DNA of 51,820 bases, taken from Candidatus Collierbacteria bacterium. Lineage in GTDB: Bacteria > Patescibacteriota > Microgenomatia > UBA1400 > MFAQ01. The stretch spans positions 1 through 51,820 of the forward strand of contig CAISER010000024.1 of the NCBI GenBank assembly GCA_903884375.1. The letters are read 5' to 3'. Under the pieces are notes generated by a model. It was given only the letters and a program-made list of their open reading frames with translations, had not been told where the DNA came from and ran no database searches. This document shows, one piece after another, positions 16,251 through 24,462 of the stretch. The position numbers were made by a program, and so were the translations under genes. Positions within the stretch are counted from its first letter, which is position 1, and every line of letters starts with the position of its first letter.

Positions 16251-16485
16251 TATGTTTGATTTTCTCATCAGACCCGTCGCCTTATACCGTTTTCAAAAAC
16301 CGGATGTTCTCCAACCAGCGTTGGAGCCATCCTTTGACTGAGCGGGTGCAAAAATTTTCTTCGAGGAATACCATGCTTTTCCTTGTGAGTGCCGAGGACT
16401 GTGAATACACATGTGCACATATGCGTATATTTTTGAAAAGATATAAGGCTTCGGTCTTATGATTCGAAAATGATGTTGAAAATGT
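16251..16485. other. 245-nt gene-free gap with strong secondary structure
   Basis: No credible CDS or known RNA was recognised. The stretch 16266-16350 can form nested helices: ACCCG/CGGGT at the base, GGATG/CATCC, and a 7-bp hairpin CTCCAAC/GTTGGAG. Next comes a 24-bp imperfect palindrome centred on GTGCAC (about 16405-16428), then a UUCG hairpin ATAAGGC/GTCTTAT (16443-16460). The last could end dedA transcription, though no T-run follows. SRP, 6S, RNase P and the yybP-ykoY motif do not fit. Confidence 0.35.
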
Positions 16486-16496
16486 TAGAATGAATT

Positions 16497-17432
16497 ATGG
16501 TTTTGAATTTATTGATGGGACTGATTCTCTTGGTTTTGATTGTTTTGTCATCTGGAGTTGTGGTAGATGTGTTGGAAAGATTTGTTTTTCAACTTCCGAT
16601 TAAAAAGAAAGCAATTACTTCAATATTGATTGGATTTTCGTTAGCTTTACCTGAGCTTTTTGTGGGAATTGCAGCGGCATTTGATGGAAAACCACAAATT
16701 GCTTTGGGAAATGTTGTTGGTGCAAATATGGCGAATTTGAGTTTAATTATCGGTGGATTAGCCTTGTCGGTGGGAGTTGTGCCAGTTTTGGGGGAGTATT
16801 TAGAGAAAGATCTTTGGTTGACGATAGTCTTTGCGTTAATGCCGTTTGTTTTGCTTTTTGATGGGACAATTTCCCGTTTTGACGGCGAGTTATTGATTGC
16901 AATGTATTTTATTTACATATTTTTCTTGTCGAAAAATAAGGGAGTGGTGAAACAGGTTAAGAAAAAAATTAGTCTTATCGAAAAAGGTGGACTGCCATTG
17001 ATATTGATTTTGGGGCTATTAATTATGGCAATATGTTCATGGCAATTAGTTCAGATTGTTATTAGAGTGGCGGCGATTTGGGGAGTGAGCTGGTTTTGGT
17101 TGGGATTATTGTTGATTTCTTTTGGGACGACCTTACCAGAATTGTTATTGTTATCGTTTTCCCGAAAGAAAAATAAGGCGAGTTTGGTGCTTCCAGATTT
17201 ATTATCGAGTGTGGTGATGAATTCGACAGTAATACTTGGAATCGTGGCAGTAATAACACCAATTGTGATGGCTGAGTCGATACAGCGAGGACTGTCTGGT
17301 ATGTTTTTGGTAATAATACTGGGACTATTTTGGCTTTTTACAAAATCAAAGAGAAAACTGGAAAAATGGGAAGGATTAGTATTGATTGGGATTTACTTAA
17401 TGTTTATTGGTTTGCAATTTATGTTTGCTTGA
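16497..17432 (+). CDS. CaCA-family Ca2+/Na+ : cation antiporter (YrbG-like)
   Basis: The 311-aa integral membrane protein has about ten helices and the two inverted alpha-repeats of the family: ALPELFVGIAAAF followed by NVVGANMANLS in the first half, and FGTTLPELLLLSF with the matching repeat in the second. These repeats bind the transported cations. It likely exports Ca2+ or exchanges Na+. The start is set by TGtTAGAAT, an extended -10 (16483-16491), 5 nt before the ATG. Its 3' end overlaps the convergent GT2 gene by 14 nt. Confidence 0.9.
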   Translation: MVLNLLMGLILLVLIVLSSGVVVDVLERFVFQLPIKKKAITSILIGFSLALPELFVGIAAAFDGKPQIALGNVVGANMANLSLIIGGLALSVGVVPVLGEYLEKDLWLTIVFALMPFVLLFDGTISRFDGELLIAMYFIYIFFLSKNKGVVKQVKKKISLIEKGGLPLILILGLLIMAICSWQLVQIVIRVAAIWGVSWFWLGLLLISFGTTLPELLLLSFSRKKNKASLVLPDLLSSVVMNSTVILGIVAVITPIVMAESIQRGLSGMFLVIILGLFWLFTKSKRKLEKWEGLVLIGIYLMFIGLQFMFA

Positions 17433-18300
17433 AAACTAATGATCGTTTTCTTCCAAGCTGAGGAGGGCTCTGATTCTGTCGGAAATCTTTTTTCTTGAAC
17501 CTTTTTTTGATAAAGACCGACTGGAGATTTTTTAAGAATTCCGGAGCTGTTTTAATTTTGTCAGGGTATTCCCCTCCCATGGGATATTCTTTTTCTTGGT
17601 CCACTTTTTGATTAGTCATGTATTTTAGATTAAGAACAGCATATTTTTGAATCAATTTAAGAGTACCAACTTTGCGGAAACGTCTTAAGGAGTAGACATA
17701 ACGAGGTTCATGAATGATGGAAAAAGAGTATCCCTTACGATAACCTTGTCTTACAAATTCAGTATCTTCAGCAAACCCAACATTAGGATTAAAACCGCCA
17801 ATTTTGCCAAAAATTTTGCGGCGACAGCCAATCATGGCTCCTAAAGCTCCGGGATTACCGATAAGGAAACCAGTTTCGGCAAGAAGATTGAGATATGTGG
17901 CGACAGCTTTGTCCGAACTTTTATTTGAATCTGGAAGACACCAGGTTGTGAACATGTCGACAGGTTTGACAGATTGATTGTATTTGACGCCTTCCAAGAA
18001 GTGTTTGGGAAGACGATTGTCGGCATCATTAAAGAGAAGATAAGTGCCTATTCCAGCTTCACCACCCATATTTCTTTGAACTGAAACGTTTCTAACTTTG
18101 CTTGAAAGAATTTTTAGAGAAGGGAGCTTTGTTTTAAATTCTTTGGCTTTTTCAACAGTTTTGTCTTTTGATTGACCGTCGATAACAATAACTTCAAAAT
18201 CCTGAAAAGTTTGGTTTGAAAGATCTTTTAACAAAAGAGGAAGAGACTTTTCTTCGTTTAGGCAAGGAATAATTATAGAAAAAAATGGTTCTTTGGTCAT
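17419..18300 (-). CDS. GT2-family glycosyltransferase
   Basis: GT-A fold enzyme: N-terminal FSIIIPCLNEEKSL, VIVIDGQSKD, the DxD-type NDADNRLP and the acceptor-side FAEDTEFVRQGY are family landmarks. It lacks an evident long membrane anchor, and its C-terminal 60 residues are very basic. It would transfer an activated sugar to a lipid or polysaccharide on the cytoplasmic face. It is divergent from pth with only 18 nt between start codons. On the minus strand TATAAT ends 10 nt before its ATG. Confidence 0.85.
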   Translation of the reverse strand: MTKEPFFSIIIPCLNEEKSLPLLLKDLSNQTFQDFEVIVIDGQSKDKTVEKAKEFKTKLPSLKILSSKVRNVSVQRNMGGEAGIGTYLLFNDADNRLPKHFLEGVKYNQSVKPVDMFTTWCLPDSNKSSDKAVATYLNLLAETGFLIGNPGALGAMIGCRRKIFGKIGGFNPNVGFAEDTEFVRQGYRKGYSFSIIHEPRYVYSLRRFRKVGTLKLIQKYAVLNLKYMTNQKVDQEKEYPMGGEYPDKIKTAPEFLKNLQSVFIKKRFKKKDFRQNQSPPQLGRKRSLVFKQT

Positions 18301-18318
18301 AACTGATAGAATTATAGT
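18301..18318. promoter_or_regulatory. 18-bp divergent promoter with overlapping -10 elements (GT2 / pth)
   Basis: The plus strand reads TGaTAGAAT (18304-18312), an extended -10 whose last base is 6 nt before the pth ATG at 18319. On the other strand TATAAT occupies 18316-18311, so the two hexamers share base pairs. Both genes must be driven from this one short element or from inside each other's coding regions. Confidence 0.6.
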
Positions 18319-18849
18319 ATGTATTTAATTGTAGGATTGGGCAATCCCGGTGAAGAGTATAAAAAGACAAGACATAATGTGGGGTTTATGTTTGTTGATC
18401 GATTGGCCGATAAAGAGAATTTTTCTTATGATAAGAAGCAAGAAATTGAAGTGTTGACAATAAAAAATATGGTTTTGGCAAAACCACAAACTTTTATGAA
18501 TGATTCGGGAAGAGCGGTTCGAAAGATAATGGATTTTTATAAATGGAAGGTTGAAGATTTAGTAGTGATTCATGATGATTTGGATATTGCTTTTGGTGAG
18601 TTTAAAATCCAAAGAGATAAAGGACCAAAAGTGCACAATGGAATAAAATCTATTGAACGTACCTTGGGAAGGAGTGATTTTTGGAGGGTGCGGATTGGAA
18701 TTGATAATAGACAGCCGGGGGTTAGTTATGGAACTGGTGCCGATTATGTTCTTTCCTCTTTATCAAAAGATGAATTGAAAGAATTAGAGGGAGTTTTTGA
18801 CGAGGTAGAGAAAGAACTAATGGAAACTTTGAGCTTGAATATCAAATAG
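18319..18849 (+). CDS. pth: peptidyl-tRNA hydrolase
   Basis: Recycles peptidyl-tRNA that drops off ribosomes. Family landmarks are present: LIVGLGNPGEEYKKTRHNVG with the catalytic His near residue 20, KPQTFMNDSG, and HDDLDIAFG. The usual GGHNGLRSI segment reads PKVHNGIKSI. Length 176 aa is a little short of the usual 185-195. The 3' end overlaps the convergent ABC transporter gene by 33 nt. A leaderless start is predicted from the -10 ending 6 nt upstream. Confidence 0.94.
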   Translation: MYLIVGLGNPGEEYKKTRHNVGFMFVDRLADKENFSYDKKQEIEVLTIKNMVLAKPQTFMNDSGRAVRKIMDFYKWKVEDLVVIHDDLDIAFGEFKIQRDKGPKVHNGIKSIERTLGRSDFWRVRIGIDNRQPGVSYGTGADYVLSSLSKDELKELEGVFDEVEKELMETLSLNIK

Positions 18850-20622
18850 TTCTTTGTAACGTCCTTTTTTAGCCATGAGACTTTTGTGAGTTCCGTATTC
18901 AACAACGATGCCTTGTTCCAGAACAAGAATCTTGTCGGCTTTTCTGACTGTACTGAAACGATGAGAGACAAGAAAGATTATTTTTTCTTTGGCTACTTTT
19001 AATACTTGTTCAAAAATTTCTTCTTCAGCTTGAGGATCAACATTAGAAGTTGGCTCATCGAGAATAAGGACTTCAGATGGACGATAGAGGATACGAGCAA
19101 GAGCAACTCTTTGCCAGAGGCCTTTGGATGGTTCGACACCGTCTTTAAACTCCTTGTCTAAAGGATTTTTGTAGCCAAGAGGAAGAGATTTAATAAAATC
19201 AGTGATGCCAGTGAGACGGGCAGCATCCTTGATTTTTTTGAGATTTTTTTTCTGGGAAATATCTCCAAAGCGAATATTGTCCTCAACAGAAAAGGGGTAT
19301 TGGGCAAAGTCTTGAAAAAGAGCAGAAAACCGGAATCGATATTCTTTAATATTGTAGTTATTGATGTTTTTGCCGTTGATTAGAATATCGCCTTTTTGGG
19401 GTTCATAAAAACGACAAAGCAGTTTAATTAATGTGGTTTTTCCCGCACCATTTTTACCAACAATGGCGATATTTTCGGTAGGATTTATTTTGAAGGAGAC
19501 GTCTTTTAGAATCCAGTCGCGGGATTGAGGATATTTGAAGTAAACATGTTGGAATTCTATGCCTTGGCCAATTATTTTTGGGAAATGAGCTCCTTTGTCT
19601 TGATTTTCTTCAGGCAAGGCCATAAAAGTTTCGTAATCGGTAATGAAAAGATAGTTTTGGAAAATATCGTTAGCTTGTCGAATTAAATGACTAACACTAC
19701 TAATAAATTGATTGATAGCCTGACTTGTTATTTGGGAAGTACCAAGAGTTATTACCTGAATTATCGCTAAGTAATATAGATAAAGTCTGGTACTTGTTTC
19801 AAATATTGAAAGCGGCAGAGAAACCAGCTGACGTTTTTTGGCGAATTGGGCACTTAAATTCTGGCGCTTTCCAATTATTTCTTGAGCTAGTTTTAAGCGA
19901 CGCGCAAGGAGAATTTCGACGTGACCGAGGATTTTATTTTCATAGAGATAACGGCCCTTGACGGCAAAATCTTCAAGAGCTCCGCCAATTCGCCACCTGG
20001 GAGCGAACTCAGTGGAGAGTTTGTGTTGGGCTTTGGAGAAACCAACTCCAATAATAATGTTGGGCAAAGCGAGTATGATACAAGGGAGTATTATGAGAGG
20101 ACTAATGGTGAGAATGGGGATAGCAGTAGAGACGATTGTGAGAACAATTTCTGGGAAGGTGGAGAGGGGAACAATAAGAGACCATGCTGAACGGCCAGTA
20201 TTGTCGATAACTTTTTGGAGAACATTTCGAGTTTGGGGATCTTCAGCAGTTGAAACAGGAAGAAGATTTAATTTGCGAGAGATTGAGACTTGAATTTTTT
20301 CTAAAAGAAGGTTGGAAAGTTGAGAATTATAAACACTGTCAACTTCCCTAAGGATTTGCCGGATACGATCAATTAAAAGACCGGTGGTAGCGGCAATAAT
20401 CATATTTCTTATACCTGTAGTTATGTCGTGAGTGGTGACGGCATTAATAACAGAATCAATAAGAAATTTACCAACTAATAGCTCAGGGTAAACGAAAGCA
20501 CCGTTAATGGCGTTAGTAATAGAAACTATTAAGAACACAGACTTATTGGTTTCCCAGGCAATTTTTACTGTGGAAGAATAAGTTTTAAGAAATTCTTTGG
20601 CGTTGTCAAAAAGTTTGGGCAT
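18817..20622 (-). CDS. ABC exporter, fused membrane and ATPase domains
   Basis: The roughly 601-aa half-transporter has an N-terminal transmembrane domain (about 1-330) with six hydrophobic helices and a C-terminal nucleotide-binding domain: Walker A GKNGAGKTTL, Q-loop ALFQDFAQYPF, Walker B VLILDEPTSNVD and H-loop VSHRFSTV. The signature, normally LSGGQ, reads PSKGLWQRVALAR. This variant keeps the Gln-Arg but lacks the double Gly. It probably works as a homodimer exporting a lipid, peptide or drug. ATG 20622 is preferred over TTG 20625; TAAAAT on the minus strand ends 8 nt upstream. Confidence 0.9.
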   Translation of the reverse strand: MPKLFDNAKEFLKTYSSTVKIAWETNKSVFLIVSITNAINGAFVYPELLVGKFLIDSVINAVTTHDITTGIRNMIIAATTGLLIDRIRQILREVDSVYNSQLSNLLLEKIQVSISRKLNLLPVSTAEDPQTRNVLQKVIDNTGRSAWSLIVPLSTFPEIVLTIVSTAIPILTISPLIILPCIILALPNIIIGVGFSKAQHKLSTEFAPRWRIGGALEDFAVKGRYLYENKILGHVEILLARRLKLAQEIIGKRQNLSAQFAKKRQLVSLPLSIFETSTRLYLYYLAIIQVITLGTSQITSQAINQFISSVSHLIRQANDIFQNYLFITDYETFMALPEENQDKGAHFPKIIGQGIEFQHVYFKYPQSRDWILKDVSFKINPTENIAIVGKNGAGKTTLIKLLCRFYEPQKGDILINGKNINNYNIKEYRFRFSALFQDFAQYPFSVEDNIRFGDISQKKNLKKIKDAARLTGITDFIKSLPLGYKNPLDKEFKDGVEPSKGLWQRVALARILYRPSEVLILDEPTSNVDPQAEEEIFEQVLKVAKEKIIFLVSHRFSTVRKADKILVLEQGIVVEYGTHKSLMAKKGRYKELFDIQAQSFH

Positions 20623-20652
20623 CAATGATTATTTTACGTTAAAATATCGGTA
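20623..20652. promoter_or_regulatory. 30-bp divergent promoter with back-to-back -10 elements
   Basis: ATTTTA-CGT-TAAAAT (20631-20645) gives a minus-strand TAAAAT 8 nt from the ABC gene start and a plus-strand TAAAAT 7 nt from ATG 20653. This is the third divergent pair in the window with facing-apart -10 boxes a few bases from each other. Confidence 0.55.
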
Positions 20653-20937
20653 ATGGATAAAGTTGGATTTAAACCGATGATAAGTATTTTGGATAAATAT
20701 GATTTGGAAGAAACGAAACAAAGAAGAATTAGCCGTGAGTTTCAGGATTATGCATATCGATTGGCAGTGGAACTTGATGATACAGCTCATACGGCAATAT
20801 ATATGAGGTTGGCAAAAAACACTCCACGAGAAATCATTGAACAGGCAAGACTGTTTGTCTTGGGAGCAATTAACCCAACCAGTAAAGGAAAACTGTTTAT
20901 GTGGAAGTTGAAACAGTTAAAAGAGGAAAAGAAATAG
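20653..20937 (+). CDS. hypothetical protein, 94 aa
   Basis: No family recognised. The small protein is mostly helical with mixed charge. A central stretch (HTAIYMRLAKNTPREII, about 47-63) looks conserved-domain-like and I recall similar short proteins in Patescibacteria; it ends in a Lys-rich tail. It has no membrane segment or signal peptide. It is divergent from the ABC exporter and 79 nt before a transporter gene, with its own leaderless promoter. Confidence 0.6.
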   Translation: MDKVGFKPMISILDKYDLEETKQRRISREFQDYAYRLAVELDDTAHTAIYMRLAKNTPREIIEQARLFVLGAINPTSKGKLFMWKLKQLKEEKK

Positions 20938-21016
20938 ACTAATATTCCCGGTATGGGAGGCTGTTTTAGCTGAGGACTAGGATCGAGATAACGGCGTTTG
21001 ATAAGATAAATACTGA

Positions 21017-22270
21017 ATGATAAAGAAGTATGGTTATGGTTTGTTCCGCGATTCCATGTGGGCTCGAGTACTGACAGTGTCAGTAATTTTGTTCTTTGTG
21101 TATTTGGGGGATGCCATTTTAAGTGATTGGGTGCCTTCATTTATGCAGAAGGTGTTGGGAGGTTCGGTATTAATGGGTATTGTTTTTGCCTTTTCTTCTA
21201 TGGTGGGATTTATGAGCGATATGATTTTTCCGCAATTGTTAAAAAAATATAAAGCCAGAAGGTTAATTCTGTTGTCCATTGGCGCAAGTCTGGTTTTTTC
21301 TGGAATATTGATGTGGACTACTTCTTGGTCATGGATGGCTCTTTTTTTGTTGGCAATGGCCGTTTGGGGGATTTATTATGAACTGTTGTGGTTTGGATCG
21401 GCACAATTTGTTTCCGATAATGTACCTGTTGGATCAAGATCAGGAGTGTGGGGAGTGATAAGTGTTTTTAAGAGTTTGGCATATTTTATTGGCCCGATTT
21501 TTGGAAGTTGGTTGGTGATAGGTAGAGGAAATTTGGCAGTTGTAATTACTGCAGCAGCTGCTGTTTGTGTCGGGTATATTGTTTGGGTTTTTACAAATAA
21601 AACAGAAAGGTCTTTTGAGCAAAATATTGAACCGATGGAGAAGTTCCATATTCTTGAGGAGTTGGGGTACTGGAAAGTTTTGTTTGGACATGTTTGGCCT
21701 GTGTTATTAATCAGCTTAATGATGGGATTGATCGACGCTACGTATTGGACGACAGGGGCAGTATTGTCTGATAATATGGCAAAAAATGGATTTCTTGGTA
21801 GCTTGTTTTTACCTGCCTATATGTTGCCACCTATTTTTATGGGAGTAATTTTGGCAAAATGGGGAGTGTATAAAGGGAAAAAGAAAATAGCAGAAATATT
21901 TTTATTATTATCGGGAATATTACTAACCTGTTTGGGATTTAAAGAAAATTTGGAATTAATGCTTTTATTGTCGTTTTTGATTGGGGCGTCTCTATCTATT
22001 GCCTGGCCGATGGTGGATGCTGTTTATTCGGATATTTTGGTAAGAATGGGGAAGGAGCGAAAACACATGGTGGGATTGTCAAGCTCGACCGTATCGTTGG
22101 CATATGTCGTTGGACCAATTATGGCGGGAATTATTTCTAGTAAGGTCGGTGAAAGAATTACTTTTGTGACATTAGGGGGATTGGTTGTGTTGATGGCTGT
22201 TTTGTTGTTGTTTGTAACACCTAAAAAACTGAAACTGCCTCAAACTGAGATTGCCGAATGGAAGGACTGA
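21017..22270 (+). CDS. major facilitator superfamily transporter
   Basis: The 417-aa protein has about 12 hydrophobic helices in two six-helix halves, with a polar central loop near residues 190-215. A conserved-looking cytoplasmic loop after helix 2 (KKYKARRLILLS) corresponds to MFS motif A. The substrate cannot be deduced. Candidate -10 boxes TAAGAT (21002-21007) and GATAAA (21005-21010) lie 9 and 6 nt before the ATG. Confidence 0.8.
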   Translation: MIKKYGYGLFRDSMWARVLTVSVILFFVYLGDAILSDWVPSFMQKVLGGSVLMGIVFAFSSMVGFMSDMIFPQLLKKYKARRLILLSIGASLVFSGILMWTTSWSWMALFLLAMAVWGIYYELLWFGSAQFVSDNVPVGSRSGVWGVISVFKSLAYFIGPIFGSWLVIGRGNLAVVITAAAAVCVGYIVWVFTNKTERSFEQNIEPMEKFHILEELGYWKVLFGHVWPVLLISLMMGLIDATYWTTGAVLSDNMAKNGFLGSLFLPAYMLPPIFMGVILAKWGVYKGKKKIAEIFLLLSGILLTCLGFKENLELMLLLSFLIGASLSIAWPMVDAVYSDILVRMGKERKHMVGLSSSTVSLAYVVGPIMAGIISSKVGERITFVTLGGLVVLMAVLLLFVTPKKLKLPQTEIAEWKD

Positions 22271-22294
22271 GACGGATTGTGTACAATGAAATTG

Positions 22295-22849
22295 ATGTTT
22301 AAAGGAAAAATTTGGCTCCATCAAATAGTAATTTTCGGAGTATTGGCGGTATTGGTATTTTGGAGTGTAATAAATAGAAGTTTTATTTTCAACTTAGGTT
22401 TGTTATGGTGGCTTTTGGGTGCCTTGATTGGGTTTTTGTTTGTATTTTTGGATAGATTTTTTTATAGTGTAATATCGAATCCTAATGAGACGCTGAGTCT
22501 CCGTTTGAAGGAGTTGTTTGGCCAAAGAAATTATCTTGAAGGAGTAAAGCTTTTGTTGGCTGAGCGATATGACCAGAAAGAATTGGTGATGAGGAGTTTT
22601 ATGTTTGTCGTGGTGTGGATAGTCTTAGCCTTTTTTACGATGACGAGTGTGGTGAATTTTTTTGCCAGAGGTTTGATGCTCGGGATTGGAACACATTTAA
22701 TTTTTGATTTAATTTATGATTTTACTCACGATAAAGAAAGACTGGATAAGTGGTTTTGGCAGATTAAAAGAACGTTGGAGCCAGAAGAAAAGTTTTGGTT
22801 TGTGGTAATTGTGAGTGTTATCTATTTATTAATAGCTTTTAATTTGTAA
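22295..22849 (+). CDS. hypothetical membrane protein, 184 aa
   Basis: Not recognised. Hydrophobic segments are at about 10-27, 33-55, 104-125 and 165-182, with a charged cytoplasmic stretch from 60 to 100 and a His/Asp-containing loop (LIYDFTHDKERLD) near 140. ATG 22295 is chosen over TTG 22277 because TACAAT (22282-22287) ends 7 nt upstream and would otherwise be coding. It lies just upstream of the thioredoxin operon but is transcribed from a separate promoter. Confidence 0.65.
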   Translation: MFKGKIWLHQIVIFGVLAVLVFWSVINRSFIFNLGLLWWLLGALIGFLFVFLDRFFYSVISNPNETLSLRLKELFGQRNYLEGVKLLLAERYDQKELVMRSFMFVVVWIVLAFFTMTSVVNFFARGLMLGIGTHLIFDLIYDFTHDKERLDKWFWQIKRTLEPEEKFWFVVIVSVIYLLIAFNL

Positions 22850-22856
22850 AAAGGAG

Positions 22857-22894
22857 TTGACAGAGGATTGTTTTTAATATACCATGGGGGGTAT
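22857..22894 (+). promoter_or_regulatory. promoter with CsoR/CstR-type operator over the -10
   Basis: TTGACA (22857-22862), 17-bp spacer, TACCAT (22880-22885). The -10 is part of ATATACC-ATGGG-GGGTATAT (about 22877-22895), a near-palindrome of the TACC/GGTA G-tract type that CsoR-family repressors bind (compare the Bacillus CsoR box, TACCCTACGGGGGTA, quoted from memory). The operator covers the -10 and reaches the start codon, so binding should block transcription of the operon, including the repressor's own gene. Confidence 0.7.
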
Positions 22895-23122
22895 ATGTCA
22901 TTAGAAGAAAAAAAGAAACTACAGGTAATGTTAAAAAGAATTCAAGGGCAAGTTGGCGGAATTGAGAGAATGGTAAGTGATGATAAAAATTGCGATGCGG
23001 TGGTGACCCAAGTGGTAGCTTCAATGAGTTCTTTGAAAAGTGTTGCTAAAACACTTCTAGCTGACGCTGTTGGTAGTTGTTCAAAAGAAGAATATACTAA
23101 ACTATTAAAGAGATTTCTTTAA
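22895..23122 (+). CDS. CsoR/FrmR-family repressor, CstR-like (Cys-Cys, no His)
   Basis: The 75-aa all-helical protein begins with LQVMLKRIQGQVGGIERM, the DNA-binding helix of the DUF156 family. Copper-sensing CsoR uses Cys, His and Cys, with the His 25 and second Cys 29 residues after the first. Here the first Cys is in DKNCDAVV, position +25 is Ala and +29 is Cys (VGSC). A Cys pair 29 apart without His is the pattern of the persulfide sensor CstR. Sensing of reactive sulfur or disulfide stress is therefore more likely than copper, and trxA and trxB follow directly. ATG 22895 is chosen because the upstream start would lie within the promoter. Confidence 0.82.
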   Translation: MSLEEKKKLQVMLKRIQGQVGGIERMVSDDKNCDAVVTQVVASMSSLKSVAKTLLADAVGSCSKEEYTKLLKRFL

Positions 23123-23148
23123 AATATTAATAATTTATAAAAAATAAA

Positions 23149-23472
23149 ATGGAACTAATTCACTTTACGGATGCAAGTTTTGATGAGACGGTATTAAAGG
23201 CGGAAAAACCTGTGCTGGTAGATTTTTTTGCGGATTGGTGTGGTCCATGTAGAATGGTTGCGCCAGTAATCGAGGAAATCGCGAGTAGCTTTGGTGAAAA
23301 AATTGTTGTGGGAAAAGTTGACGTTGATGCAAATCCTGGTGTCGCCGGAAAATATGGAGTGATGAGTATTCCAACAGTGATTCTTTTTAATCAAGGAAAA
23401 GAAATGGAAAGACAGGTGGGTTTCGGAGGAAAGGAAATTTACGAGGAGATGGTTAAAAAGGTGTTGAAATAG
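23149..23472 (+). CDS. trxA: thioredoxin
   Basis: Classic thioredoxin of 107 aa with WCGPCR at about 29-34, the buried Asp region VDFFADWC and the cis-Pro segment SIPTVILF. It reduces disulfides in cytoplasmic proteins using electrons from TrxB, encoded 2 nt downstream. No signal peptide. It lies 26 nt after the CstR-like repressor gene and is probably under the same operator. A TATAAA 7 nt before its ATG could give a secondary start. Confidence 0.95.
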   Translation: MELIHFTDASFDETVLKAEKPVLVDFFADWCGPCRMVAPVIEEIASSFGEKIVVGKVDVDANPGVAGKYGVMSIPTVILFNQGKEMERQVGFGGKEIYEEMVKKVLK

Positions 23473-23474
23473 TC

Positions 23475-24455
23475 ATGAATAAATATGATGTGATTGTCAT
23501 TGGTGGAGGGCCAAGTGGCTACACCAGTGCAATATATTTGGGAAGAGCTGCTCTTTCGGTGTTGGTTTTGGCCGGAGCTCAACCAGGCGGTCAACTAGTT
23601 TTTACTTCAGAGGTGGAAAATTTTCCTGGGTTTACCAAGGGAATTATGGGACCTGATTTGATGATGGCGATGGAAGCTCAAGCAAAAAGATTTGGTGTAG
23701 AAGTTTTATACAAGGAGGTTAGTAAGGTGGATTTATTAAAAGAGACTAAAAGTGTTTGGGTTGATGAAACCGAGTATCAAGCTAATGCGATAATCGTGTC
23801 AACCGGAGCGACTTCAAAAATGATTGGTATAGGTGAAGAAGCATACGTCGGACGAGGGGTAAGTACCTGTGCTGTTTGTGATGCTGCATTTTTTAAAGGT
23901 AAGAAGACTTTTGTTGTAGGTGGAGGTGATGCGGCAATGGAGGATACAATGGCCTTGTTGAAGTTTGCTGATGAAGTAACAATAGTGCACAGAAGAGATG
24001 AATTTAGAGCCAGTAAAATTATGCAAGACAGAGTACTTTCAAATTCCAAAGTGAAAGTTATGTGGAATAGTGAAGTTGTAGGAGTTTCCGGTGAGTCAAA
24101 ACTATCATCGATTAAAGTAAAAGATATTAAAACAGGAAAAATTTCTGAGCAGCAACTAGATGGATTGTTTGTGGCGATTGGTCACGTGCCAACGACAAAA
24201 ATGTTTGAAGGAATATTAGAGCTTGATGAAAAGGGATATCTACGTACAACAATGACCGCTTTAATGAGAGATGTGAAATGGAGAGTTTCCGAAAAAGATA
24301 TGTGGCTTGATGGGTTTCCTACAATGACTTCAGTTGATGGTGTGTTTGGTTGTGGGGATGTGGTGGATTATCGTTATCGACAGGCGATAACAGCAGCAGG
24401 GATGGGGTGTCAGGCGGCTTTGGATGCAGAAAAATATTTAACAGAACACAAGTAA
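23475..24455 (+). CDS. trxB: thioredoxin reductase
   Basis: Low-molecular-weight flavoprotein reductase (326 aa). The FAD site is VIGGGPSGYTSA near the N-terminus, the redox centre CAVCD is near residue 134, the NADPH-binding GGGDAAMED follows, and the second FAD motif VFGCGDVVD is near the end. An insertion of about 15 residues (RDVKWRVSEKDMWLDGF) precedes the last motif. It reduces TrxA. The gene starts 2 nt after the trxA stop. Confidence 0.95.
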   Translation: MNKYDVIVIGGGPSGYTSAIYLGRAALSVLVLAGAQPGGQLVFTSEVENFPGFTKGIMGPDLMMAMEAQAKRFGVEVLYKEVSKVDLLKETKSVWVDETEYQANAIIVSTGATSKMIGIGEEAYVGRGVSTCAVCDAAFFKGKKTFVVGGGDAAMEDTMALLKFADEVTIVHRRDEFRASKIMQDRVLSNSKVKVMWNSEVVGVSGESKLSSIKVKDIKTGKISEQQLDGLFVAIGHVPTTKMFEGILELDEKGYLRTTMTALMRDVKWRVSEKDMWLDGFPTMTSVDGVFGCGDVVDYRYRQAITAAGMGCQAALDAEKYLTEHK

Positions 24456-24462
24456 GGTTAAA

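Noticed and set aside
16217-16462. 81-aa ORF overlapping the end of dedA
   Set aside because: No start signal, composition unlike a protein, and it crosses the palindrome and hairpins of the gap.
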